Shown piece by piece: positions 1 through 7,597 of a DNA stretch of 64,000 nt. This DNA is from Anaerolineaceae bacterium (lineage in GTDB: Bacteria > Chloroflexota > Anaerolineae > Aggregatilineales > Phototrophicaceae). The translations under genes and the position numbers were made by a program. The stretch covers positions 124,001 through 188,000 of the forward strand of contig WGMX01000020.1 of NCBI GenBank assembly GCA_016124855.1, in the 5' to 3' direction. The notes beneath the pieces are model-generated. The model did not search any database. It was given only the letters and a program-made list of their open reading frames with translations, and had not been told where the DNA came from. Numbering within the stretch: position 1 is the stretch's first letter; every line of letters begins with the position of its first letter.

Positions 1-1668
1 ACATACACCGCGACCGCCATTGGTATCGACGGCTATGATCCAGTAATTGGCGTAGGTGATTCAGAAGGGGTCGCGCTGTGCAACGATGATGAACCCAGCG
101 CGGGTCGCTATGCCGTCAGTTTACCGACTACCGGTGAAGTCGACTCCAGTGAAGTCAACGCGCAGATGCCTTTTTACCACAGCAATAAAGGGCTAACCGA
201 TATTTCGCTGGTGATCGGTTCGCCGGATGGTTCGGACGGCGAGTTCATTCTGGTACTCGAAGGTATGGCGGTCACCACCAACGACGGTAAAGGAAAAGGC
301 GCGGGTGATCCTTACCGCATACAGGTGACGCAGAATATTGTTGACAGCGGCGTTCCATTGGAAGTCTACATGATTTCCAAAACGCGGCAGCTCAACGCCT
401 TCATGCAGTTAGCCGATTCGAGTGGTAACGTCATCACCCAAAAAGATGGTACAGCCATTGAATGTAATGATGCGGGCTATGAGTGCTGGAGCGGCGGTGA
501 CAGCCTTGAAGGCAGCTTTGTACAGTCACCAAAAGGACAGTCGATTGTCGGCAAAGCGACGGATGCCAAATTGGCTTTTGACCTCAGCAATTTCGCGGTA
601 GACAGTGATCCCGAAAATAATTACCTGCGCTATCTGATGACCAGCGTAGGACAGCGGACGTTTGGTGAGTATATCGTCGTGATGCGCATCGGCGTGAAAG
701 GCGGCGGCAGCAGCACCACATTTAACAACGACAACAATACTGACAACACCGATACGACTGACAATACTACCAATACGGATACGACCGACAATACCGATAA
801 CACGGATACGACTGACAATACCACCAAACCACCATTTGGTGATCTGGCCTCCGGCGTACCTGCCCCCGACAAAAATAATAAAGGCGGTGGTGGCATCAAT
901 GTGACCTGCCCGGATGACACGGAAATCAAAAATGGTGTTCATGTATCGGTGGGTATGGCGCCTAAGAGCACCTACAAAGCAACGGTTGTGGGTGTCAACG
1001 GATTTGATCCGGCTATCGCGATGGTAGATAAGAAGGGCGTTCAATTGTGTGTGGACGATGACACAGTTGGCGCCGATTACAGCCTGAGCCTGCCAACGAC
1101 CGGCTCGGTGGATGCATCCGGTTCAAATACCCAGATGTCCATTACCAACAATAATGATCAAATCACGTATGTGTCGCTCATCATCGGTTCACCGGATGGT
1201 TCAAGCGGCGAATTCGCGCTGATATTGGAAGGGATGTCGGTGGACAAGAGCGACGGCAAAGGCGATGGTTCCGGCGACTTAATTTCGGTTCAACTGACCC
1301 AAAATATGCTTGACAGCGGCGTGCCGTTGAACGTGTATATGCTGACCAAAGTCAAGAAACTTGATCCGCTGCTGCAACTTGTTCACGCCGATAACACAGT
1401 GGTCGAGCTGAAAGATGGTTCCGTCATGGAATGCGATAACGCAGGTGAAGATTCGTGCTGGGGCAGCAGCGAGGATATGTCGGACAGCTTCGTTTCGGAC
1501 GGCAGTGATGAATTCGCCGGTACTTCGACCGATGCTGAGTTGAGTATTCCGTTAGGCAGCATCACACTGGACAAGAATCCTGACAATAATTTCTTCAACT
1601 TCCTCATGACCAGCGTCAACCAGCGCACCTTCGGCGATTATATGGTTGTCATCCACGTCGGTGTGTAA
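1..1668 (+). CDS. Secreted-type repeat protein, 5' truncated by the window edge
   Basis: The reading frame is open from base 1, so the start codon lies left of the window. The visible part is about one and a half copies of a ~275-residue unit. The unit begins like a PPC-type beta-sandwich (TYKATVVGVNGFDPAIAMVD, then an LCVDDD loop) and ends with an RTFG(D/E)Y-VV segment. The two units are joined by a low-complexity linker of Asp, Thr and Asn (codons at about 720-830), followed by a Pro/Gly-rich stretch. Both copies contain paired cysteines in an EC/DAG/CW region. Such linkers and beta domains suggest an extracellular or cell-surface protein, but the signal peptide is not visible. The function is unknown. 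The gene converges on the amidase gene to its right. Confidence 0.8.
   Translation, partial: TYTATAIGIDGYDPVIGVGDSEGVALCNDDEPSAGRYAVSLPTTGEVDSSEVNAQMPFYHSNKGLTDISLVIGSPDGSDGEFILVLEGMAVTTNDGKGKGAGDPYRIQVTQNIVDSGVPLEVYMISKTRQLNAFMQLADSSGNVITQKDGTAIECNDAGYECWSGGDSLEGSFVQSPKGQSIVGKATDAKLAFDLSNFAVDSDPENNYLRYLMTSVGQRTFGEYIVVMRIGVKGGGSSTTFNNDNNTDNTDTTDNTTNTDTTDNTDNTDTTDNTTKPPFGDLASGVPAPDKNNKGGGGINVTCPDDTEIKNGVHVSVGMAPKSTYKATVVGVNGFDPAIAMVDKKGVQLCVDDDTVGADYSLSLPTTGSVDASGSNTQMSITNNNDQITYVSLIIGSPDGSSGEFALILEGMSVDKSDGKGDGSGDLISVQLTQNMLDSGVPLNVYMLTKVKKLDPLLQLVHADNTVVELKDGSVMECDNAGEDSCWGSSEDMSDSFVSDGSDEFAGTSTDAELSIPLGSITLDKNPDNNFFNFLMTSVNQRTFGDYMVVIHVGV
719..830 (+). repeat. Degenerate short tandem repeat encoding an Asp/Thr/Asn linker
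   Basis: An in-frame, imperfect repeat of GATACGACTGACAATAC-type units encodes runs of NTD and TTDN between the two globular units of the surface-type protein. Slippage here would change linker length without breaking the frame only in steps of three bases. Confidence 0.75.
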
Positions 1669-1689
1669 TATTGCGACTCTACTATTCTA

Positions 1690-1730
1690 TTCCCTCCCCT
1701 GTTGCTACGGGGGAGGGTTAGGGTAGGGGT
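1690..1730. terminator. GC-rich hairpin between convergent genes (CCCTC/GAGGG family)
   Basis: CCCTCCCC at 1692-1699 pairs with GGGGAGGG at 1710-1717, followed by TTAGGGTAGGGGT. It lies between two stop codons and may end transcription from both sides. Close relatives lie at about 25090, 31733, 33081 and 57552. Confidence 0.5.
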
Positions 1731-1731
1731 A

Positions 1732-2616
1732 TTACTCCTTCAACCACTCCGGTCGGTTTTCTCCACTATAAGCCTCTCCAATACGCCCATAGATGGTGGG
1801 TCGTCGTTGATGCAGCAGCGGGAAATGTTCACGCCAATGACTCAGCACTTCCGGTGATAAATCGGCCACGATAACTTCGGTGGTATCGCGTCCGGCTTGG
1901 GCCAACATTTTTCCAGACGGATCACAAATGAAACTGCTGCCATAGAGGCGGATGCCGTTTTCGACTCCTACGCGGTTGGCGGCTGCCACATAAACGCCGT
2001 TGGCAATGGCATGTCCACGCATGACGGTTTGCCACGCCTCGCTGCTGTCCATGCTGCGGTCGGTGGGTTCTTCACCAATCGCGGTTGGATAAAATATCAG
2101 TTCCGCGCCGTTCAAGCTGTAAATCCGTGCCAACTCAGGAAACCACTGGTCATAACAGGTGGGTGTCGCCAGCGTTAGCCCATCGACCTGAAAGGTCGGA
2201 TATTGATCGCTGCCCACAAAGTAATCCGTTTCGTGGTAACCATCCCCCGATGGAATGTGAATCTTGCGTGTAAAACCCGCCAGTTTACCATCGGGTGTAT
2301 GAAGGGTTGCCGTGTCGTAGAACGTGCCGTCATCGGCCTTTTCGTAGAGGCTGCCGATAATCGTCACGCCGTGTTCCTTCGCCATCGCGCTAAAGAACTG
2401 TTCCGAGACACCACCCGGTAACGACTCCGCCCAATCAAATCCGGCGAGGTCACGCACGCCGGGGAAGTAAGGGATCAGTGAAAATTCAGGCAGTCCGATA
2501 AGGGTTGCTCCCTGCGCCACCGCCTGCGGAATAAGCTGGCGATACTGCGCCTGCATCGACTCGACGCTGCCCGACCACGCCAATTGAACCAGCGCTAAAC
2601 GAATAGATGATTGCAT
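1732..2616 (-). CDS. aguB: Carbon-nitrogen hydrolase, N-carbamoylputrescine amidase-like
   Basis: This is a 294-residue nitrilase-superfamily amidase. The Glu-Lys-Cys triad is visible: E44 in LPEFSL, K118 in RKIHIP and C154 in TCYDQWFPE. The CYDQWFPE and GYHETDYF segments resemble N-carbamoylputrescine amidases, which hydrolyse N-carbamoylputrescine to putrescine, CO2 and ammonia. Its ribosome site (AGGAGACTTT before ATG) overlaps the end of the serpin gene, and the same RBS context precedes the serpin. The gene is therefore probably last in an operon with the serpin and the beta-propeller gene. No agmatine deiminase gene is nearby, so the substrate rests on the motif match alone. Another nitrilase-branch amide is possible. 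Confidence 0.8.
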   Translation of the reverse strand: MQSSIRLALVQLAWSGSVESMQAQYRQLIPQAVAQGATLIGLPEFSLIPYFPGVRDLAGFDWAESLPGGVSEQFFSAMAKEHGVTIIGSLYEKADDGTFYDTATLHTPDGKLAGFTRKIHIPSGDGYHETDYFVGSDQYPTFQVDGLTLATPTCYDQWFPELARIYSLNGAELIFYPTAIGEEPTDRSMDSSEAWQTVMRGHAIANGVYVAAANRVGVENGIRLYGSSFICDPSGKMLAQAGRDTTEVIVADLSPEVLSHWREHFPLLHQRRPTIYGRIGEAYSGENRPEWLKE

Positions 2617-2624
2617 AAAGTCTC

Positions 2625-3908
2625 CTATGCCGCCGGATTCATCACCCGTCCCATGAATAAAATGGTGTTGGTCTGATGGTCATAAACGATAAAGATAAAC
2701 GGACGATCTGCAATGATTTCATCGCTACAGTCATTTCCTCTACCGAGTAAAACGGATAAGGTAGCGGTTACGCCTATCGCTTCAGTGCCTTCTTCATCAA
2801 CTGTAATAGTCGCTTTGTGTTCTGCATATCCAATGCCCAATCCACGTTGAGGAATCATACCTGTAAAGTCGGCATTTGAGCCAAATGGCAGTGACATTCC
2901 CATTATTGAGAGCGTATCGTGCAGATCGAATTTTGATTCGAAACGGAAACGCGGCATTTCGAAAGTCAAACCTCTTTTTTGAGGTAAATTCTCTCGGATT
3001 CTGGCTATCGATGTCGCGCTTAATCCCGTCTCGAATGCATGAAATTCTTCAGCGTTAGGCAGTAGGATTATCATACTCGCGTTTTCAGATTGTCCATAAG
3101 TTAATTCAATAGTTTGATAATCGTCGCCACGAAAACAAGATGCTTCTTTAAAATCGCCAACCATCAGCGGAACAGTCACAGGGCTACCATTTAGTAAATT
3201 GAATGTTCCATCGTGTGTCTTTCGTGTATCGAAGGGATATGTCCACTCGCCTTTGAAGTAAATCGCGTTAATCAGCGCTAATTGTGTTTGTGAAGTGATA
3301 CTTCCCGGTGCAGGCATATCTTTGATGCGTCCGCGTGTGTTTTCCTCAACCCAATGACTGATGGTTTGCTGCGCTCCTTCGGGATCACCGCTGAAATCAA
3401 CCGATTTGACATCAATGCCATAATTATTTTGAATGGTTCTCAGGTAATCATAATTGAACGGTAGTCCTCTTTGTGCCCACAATCCATTAGCAATTGTCAG
3501 AGTCAGGTCAACTGCCGGATTGATGTATTCAATAGTCGGGGTGGGAACTAACGGTTCATCTTGAGTGCGTTTTAGTGAGAGATCTAGGTCTTTAAAGGCT
3601 GAATGAAATTTCTCTTGGGACAGGTCAAAATGTAATACCTTCGCCATTTGTGCGGCGGTTTCACCTTTTGCGCCTGCATATAACAGCGCCATATTCAGCG
3701 AAATACTGTAGGGTGAGAAAATTAAGTTACCATCTTGTTCCAAAGCGAGTTGATGATACAGGTCAAAGGCGAAAGCGGTGTTACCTTCGACCAAAGTGGC
3801 TTGAGTAGCAGTTGGAGTCGGTGGAGTAGTGCCGCTCTGTGCAGGACTATCAAAGGCAATTAAGCAAACAACACTGCCCAAGAGTAAAGTCCGCGCCAAT
3901 AATCGCAT
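2625..3908 (-). CDS. Secreted serpin (serine protease inhibitor)
   Basis: This 427-residue protein has a hydrophobic N-terminal signal sequence, a Thr/Pro-rich spacer, then a full serpin fold starting near FAFDLYHQL. It shows NLIFSPYSISLNMALLYAGA, the LINAIYFKGEW strand and a C-terminal DRPFIFIVYD...ILFMGRV end. The reactive-centre hinge EEGTEAIGVTAT matches inhibitory serpins, which insert this loop into a beta sheet after cleavage. Counting from the hinge puts P1 at Leu in LSVLLG; counting back from DRPF puts it near GRGND, so the loop is about four residues longer than antitrypsin and the target protease is uncertain. It lies 12 bp after the beta-propeller gene and 8 bp before the amidase gene. 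The RBS AGGAGA is 5 nt from the ATG. Confidence 0.92.
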   Translation of the reverse strand: MRLLARTLLLGSVVCLIAFDSPAQSGTTPPTPTATQATLVEGNTAFAFDLYHQLALEQDGNLIFSPYSISLNMALLYAGAKGETAAQMAKVLHFDLSQEKFHSAFKDLDLSLKRTQDEPLVPTPTIEYINPAVDLTLTIANGLWAQRGLPFNYDYLRTIQNNYGIDVKSVDFSGDPEGAQQTISHWVEENTRGRIKDMPAPGSITSQTQLALINAIYFKGEWTYPFDTRKTHDGTFNLLNGSPVTVPLMVGDFKEASCFRGDDYQTIELTYGQSENASMIILLPNAEEFHAFETGLSATSIARIRENLPQKRGLTFEMPRFRFESKFDLHDTLSIMGMSLPFGSNADFTGMIPQRGLGIGYAEHKATITVDEEGTEAIGVTATLSVLLGRGNDCSDEIIADRPFIFIVYDHQTNTILFMGRVMNPAA

Positions 3909-3920
3909 AAAGTCTCCTGC

Positions 3921-4844
3921 TTAGGATGGAAACAGCCAGATTGGAAACACGCTGTTTCGGTAATGACTATTGGTGAGGCGGTGTAATCCTGTACCGTCGG
4001 CATTAATCATGTAAAGATCTGTGCCATGGTCAACATTGGACATAAACATAATGCTCTTGCCATCCGATGACCAACTGGGCAGGTAGCCAAACGTATATCG
4101 GGTGAGCTGCCGCCGTTCACCTGTGGCTATATCCATGACGTGCAGTTCGTTATAACCATCTTGCCCCGACGTGAACACCAACTGCGAACCATCCGGCGAC
4201 CAGCTTGGCGAATCATCACGGAAATGATTATTGGTTAAACGGCGTACTTCTCCACTGCTAATATCGAGGAGATACAGTTCTTCATTACCCTGACCTCGCG
4301 CAGCCAGAGCCGCGAATGCCAAAAATTGTCCATCCGGTGACCAAACAGGCGGCGAATAGGCTATTGGTCGAACGGAGTTAATTGTAAAGTAACGCGGTTC
4401 CCCCGGTATATCATTTTCCATCCGCACGATGCCAATTATGGTTTCGTCCGTCGTATTGCTGAAAAATGAAAACTGCTGCGAATCCCTCGACCACACCGGT
4501 GAATTAGGTAAAACGGTAACCTTTGGCATTTCGTATAAGGGCTGCCATTCATTTTGGTTTCGTCCGGTGGCGATACTCAATACGCCGGTTGAGTCGTCAC
4601 GAACAGCGGCGTAACGATGGTCGGGTGACCACGCTGTGTTAAGCAAACAAAAGGGGCTTGATGTGACCCGCGCAACCGAGAGTGCAGGACGATCTGTATC
4701 AATCAGTTGAATCGTGCAAATTTGTCCCTCGACTTGATAACCGTAGCTCAAGCCATCGCTGCGTCGTCCAACCAACAGCGCGCCGGTTACTGCCAGCCCG
4801 CTGCACATGAAGAAAGTGAGGAATAGATGGACGAATAATTTCAC
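3921..4844 (-). CDS. Membrane-anchored TolB-like (PD40) beta-propeller protein
   Basis: This 307-residue protein starts at GTG. A single N-terminal hydrophobic segment (about residues 5-26) acts as signal or anchor. The rest is repeated PD40/TolB-like blades with the motif (S/P)P-WS-DG---F-S: SPVWSRDS, PPVWSPDG, SPSWSPDG and LPSWSSDG. The final blade is GTDLYMINADGTGLHRLTNS. Such propellers usually bind proteins or ligands in the periplasm or at the cell surface and have no catalytic residues. It is first in a likely three-gene operon with the serpin and the amidase. The propeller's partner is unknown. Confidence 0.8.
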   Translation of the reverse strand: MKLFVHLFLTFFMCSGLAVTGALLVGRRSDGLSYGYQVEGQICTIQLIDTDRPALSVARVTSSPFCLLNTAWSPDHRYAAVRDDSTGVLSIATGRNQNEWQPLYEMPKVTVLPNSPVWSRDSQQFSFFSNTTDETIIGIVRMENDIPGEPRYFTINSVRPIAYSPPVWSPDGQFLAFAALAARGQGNEELYLLDISSGEVRRLTNNHFRDDSPSWSPDGSQLVFTSGQDGYNELHVMDIATGERRQLTRYTFGYLPSWSSDGKSIMFMSNVDHGTDLYMINADGTGLHRLTNSHYRNSVFPIWLFPS

Positions 4845-4899
4845 GACCGTTTTGTGTGTTTAATACCCGCTAGTGTTGTGCCTGATACTCATTAGGGGA

Positions 4900-7005
4900 T
4901 TATATCGTTTTTTCAGGTTCGTTGGCACTCATGGGAAGTTTAATCGTGAAGGTACTGCCTTTGTTGACGATACTTTCAACATTGATGCTGCCGTCATGTG
5001 CCTCGATAATTTTCTTGACAATGGGTAATCCAAGCCCGGAGCCACCAGTACTGTTATTTCGCGCCCCATCCGCCCGATAAAACCGTTCAAAAATATGTGT
5101 CAAATCCTCCTCATCAATTCCGATGCCCGTATCGGTTACAGATAGAGCTGCGACTTCATCTTCACGAAATGTGTGGAGCGTTATTGTGCCGTTAGCGGGT
5201 GTGTAGTTGATGGCATTTTGAACCAGATGAATGACGGCGCGGCTGAACCTGAGCGCATCAATTTGAGTAATGGGCAAGTCAGGATCAGGCACAAACGTCA
5301 GTGTTTGATGTTTAAGGGTCGCAGCCGCTTGAAAGTCGTTGGCGATTGTTTGGACGAGGGTATTGATGACCTCTTTAGTAAATTGATACTTGAAGTCTGT
5401 CTCGTCCAAGCGTCCCATCTCAAGAAGATCGTCCAGCAGCTTGAGCATACGGTCGCTTTGCTCTTCAATGCTCTTGAGTTTTTCGTCGCGTTTCGCGGCA
5501 TCAGTAATGCGGCGCAGCAGATAGGTGCTGCTGTTAATGATGCTCAAAGGTGTGCGGAAGTCATGGGACATATCGGTAATAAAGCGGTGCAGCACCCGAA
5601 CGCGTTCCTTTTCCGCCGACAACATTGCGGTCTGTGATTCGAGCTGTTTGCGTTCAGTGACATCGCGGCTGATGCCTACCAAACCGAGTATTTGTCCATC
5701 TTTATCCCGCCACGGGATTTTAGTGGTGAGTACGAATTTTCGGTTGCCTTGGGCATCAACTGTTTCGCGCTCGGCATTAATCAAGGCTTCGCCCGACTGC
5801 ATTATCTTTTGATCATCTTCATGAAACTGGGTTGCTAATTCGGGCAGAAACACATCAAAGGCGGTCTTTCCGATTAAGTCATGGGGGTTAATATTTCCTG
5901 CCGCCCGTGCATGAGCGGTATTCGTCAAGATAAAACGTCCATCAGCATCTTTAAGGAAGATATAATCTGGCGTGCTGTCGATCAGCGTACGGAGTAAATC
6001 CCGTTCTTGCCGCAATTTTTCTTGGGCCTTTCGCACTTCGGTTATATCCATAAAAGTCGTGAGTGCGGCGTAAGGCGTTTTGCTGCCTTTGGCAAATAAC
6101 GGCTTGGAATGAACGCTGATCCACGTGAGCGTTCCATCGACCTTATGAATGCCCATAATGATATTGGATTGCGGTTGTCCGGTACGCAGCGCCACCATTG
6201 AGGCGTGGTCCTCTCGTAAAAACGGGGATCCATCAGGATGCAGGGCTTCCCACTTTGGCGGAGCAGGCTCCCGGCCCTCTATTTGGTCAGCAGTTAATCC
6301 TAAAACAACTTCAGCCGCCGGATTCGAGGTACGCACATCGCCTTTGGCGCTTTGCAAAATAATGCCTTCATTCAGGCTGGTTACAACGACACGGTAACGT
6401 TCTTCGCTTTCTCGCAGCGCATCCGACATCTTAAACTGCTGCTGTTGATAATTTAGGAGTGAACCTAAAAGAACCGTACCGACCGGTGTAAGTATAAGCA
6501 GCGGAGGTGCGATAGCGCCCACGATTTGCAGTGATCCTTTACCGCCCAGTAGTGCAATCCACAATAAGGACTGTGCCGCAATTATCATTCCTAGAATTAG
6601 AAAGCTGCCCAAATGGTGATGCGAAGATGACTGTTTACGCTGGCGGTAGCTTAAGAGGCTGATGGCAACTGCCACTGTCATTGCCGCAGCCGCCGGTACG
6701 GCACCCGCGCCGCCCAGTATAAAGCGATAAATAATCATCATGATGGCTGCGATTAATGTCGGAATGCCGCCTGCAAAAACACTTGTTATTACTACAATAA
6801 CATAGCGTCCATCCACGATAAATCCGTCGGCTACGGGGATTGCGCTTGCCAGTGCCAGAACACCGAAACAACCGAAAGCAGTTCCTTGGAGAATATTTTT
6901 GGTTAATGAATTCAGTTGGTTTGCACGAGGGATAATGAGGCTGTACACAAAAGTCAGCGCAAACAGCAGGGAAATATTATGTATTAACTCGATAAAGAGA
7001 TTCAC
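4900..7005 (-). CDS. Sensor histidine kinase with 5TMR-LYT, two PAS, HisKA and HATPase domains
   Basis: This 701-residue kinase starts at GTG, with GAGGG 10 nt upstream. Residues 1-185 form about five to six membrane segments resembling the 5TMR-LYT input domain (DGRYVIVVITSVFAGG, YRFILGGAGAVPA). PAS domains lie at about 198-325 and 335-452, each ending in a DIT/DVTE linker. The HisKA helix holds the phospho-acceptor H481 in MSHDFRTPLS. The ATPase domain (about 585-692) has N597, DTGIGI and the GGSGLGL lid. It should autophosphorylate in response to a membrane or cytosolic cue. No response regulator gene is adjacent, so the partner is encoded elsewhere. The gap to the beta-propeller gene is 55 bp. 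Confidence 0.9.
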   Translation of the reverse strand: MNLFIELIHNISLLFALTFVYSLIIPRANQLNSLTKNILQGTAFGCFGVLALASAIPVADGFIVDGRYVIVVITSVFAGGIPTLIAAIMMIIYRFILGGAGAVPAAAAMTVAVAISLLSYRQRKQSSSHHHLGSFLILGMIIAAQSLLWIALLGGKGSLQIVGAIAPPLLILTPVGTVLLGSLLNYQQQQFKMSDALRESEERYRVVVTSLNEGIILQSAKGDVRTSNPAAEVVLGLTADQIEGREPAPPKWEALHPDGSPFLREDHASMVALRTGQPQSNIIMGIHKVDGTLTWISVHSKPLFAKGSKTPYAALTTFMDITEVRKAQEKLRQERDLLRTLIDSTPDYIFLKDADGRFILTNTAHARAAGNINPHDLIGKTAFDVFLPELATQFHEDDQKIMQSGEALINAERETVDAQGNRKFVLTTKIPWRDKDGQILGLVGISRDVTERKQLESQTAMLSAEKERVRVLHRFITDMSHDFRTPLSIINSSTYLLRRITDAAKRDEKLKSIEEQSDRMLKLLDDLLEMGRLDETDFKYQFTKEVINTLVQTIANDFQAAATLKHQTLTFVPDPDLPITQIDALRFSRAVIHLVQNAINYTPANGTITLHTFREDEVAALSVTDTGIGIDEEDLTHIFERFYRADGARNNSTGGSGLGLPIVKKIIEAHDGSINVESIVNKGSTFTIKLPMSANEPEKTI

Positions 7006-7189
7006 CGCATTAAACCCTCATATCAAAAATCTGGCATCTCTTATTTTAAGCCTGATTCTGAGAAGATTTTGTGGAGAATAGTCGATAATTAATTTCTTAA
7101 TTGTAATGCTGTAAAGGAAAGGGAATCAGGGGAAAATCAACCGGTTGATGAGGCTAATTAATGGTTATAAATAGGGATTGGTTTCACAC

Positions 7190-7262
7190 AGTTCAATAAG
7201 ACAGTGAGCGCGCGAAGCCCACTGTCTACGAGAATGTCCAACGTGGTAGTCCCTTACCACGA
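7190..7262. repeat. Two inverted repeats downstream of the 72-residue gene
   Basis: AGACAGTG pairs with CACTGTCT (about 7199-7227) and CGTGGTA pairs with TACCACG (about 7240-7260). Both are hairpins on either strand with no clear T-tract. They lie just 3' of the small minus-strand gene and may end or protect its transcript. The remaining 7006-7189 stretch shows no gene. Confidence 0.45.
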
Positions 7263-7271
7263 CAAGACCGA

Positions 7272-7490
7272 TTAGATGGCCTCGGGCGAGGCACAATCTT
7301 CCGCGTGTGAACGAATGTCACTGTTTTCCAGAGCTTGGTGATCGCGCAAGCCGTGGATCACCCGCCTGAGCAGCGATGGTTTCTTGGGAGTGGATTCGTC
7401 ATCTATCGGAGCGATGATCTCCGCCTGTTTGAATAGTTCTTCTACGATTGACACGCCGACCGCATCGTAAGGGCTGTTGTTGAAGTTCAT
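7272..7490 (-). CDS. Small hypothetical protein, 72 residues
   Basis: This is not recognised. The ORF has a good ribosome site (AGGTGAGG about 8 nt before the ATG), which supports translation. The product has an acidic first half (PIDDEST), a basic central helix (KKPSLLRRVIHGLRDH) and an acidic tail with a single Cys. It lies 107 bp downstream of, and on the same strand as, the NB-ARC-LuxR gene. Its size, mixed charge and position would fit a small effector, a regulatory peptide or a peptide precursor controlled by that regulator. This is inference only; no catalytic or leader motif is visible. Confidence 0.55.
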   Translation of the reverse strand: MNFNNSPYDAVGVSIVEELFKQAEIIAPIDDESTPKKPSLLRRVIHGLRDHQALENSDIRSHAEDCASPEAI

Positions 7491-7597
7491 GATTTTGACC
7501 TCACCTGACTAAACTCATGACCTTACTTTACTCGCCCAACCCGGGGGTATGTCACCTATCCAAAGATAGGACTTTCGCAGAACAAAGGTTTGAGTTT

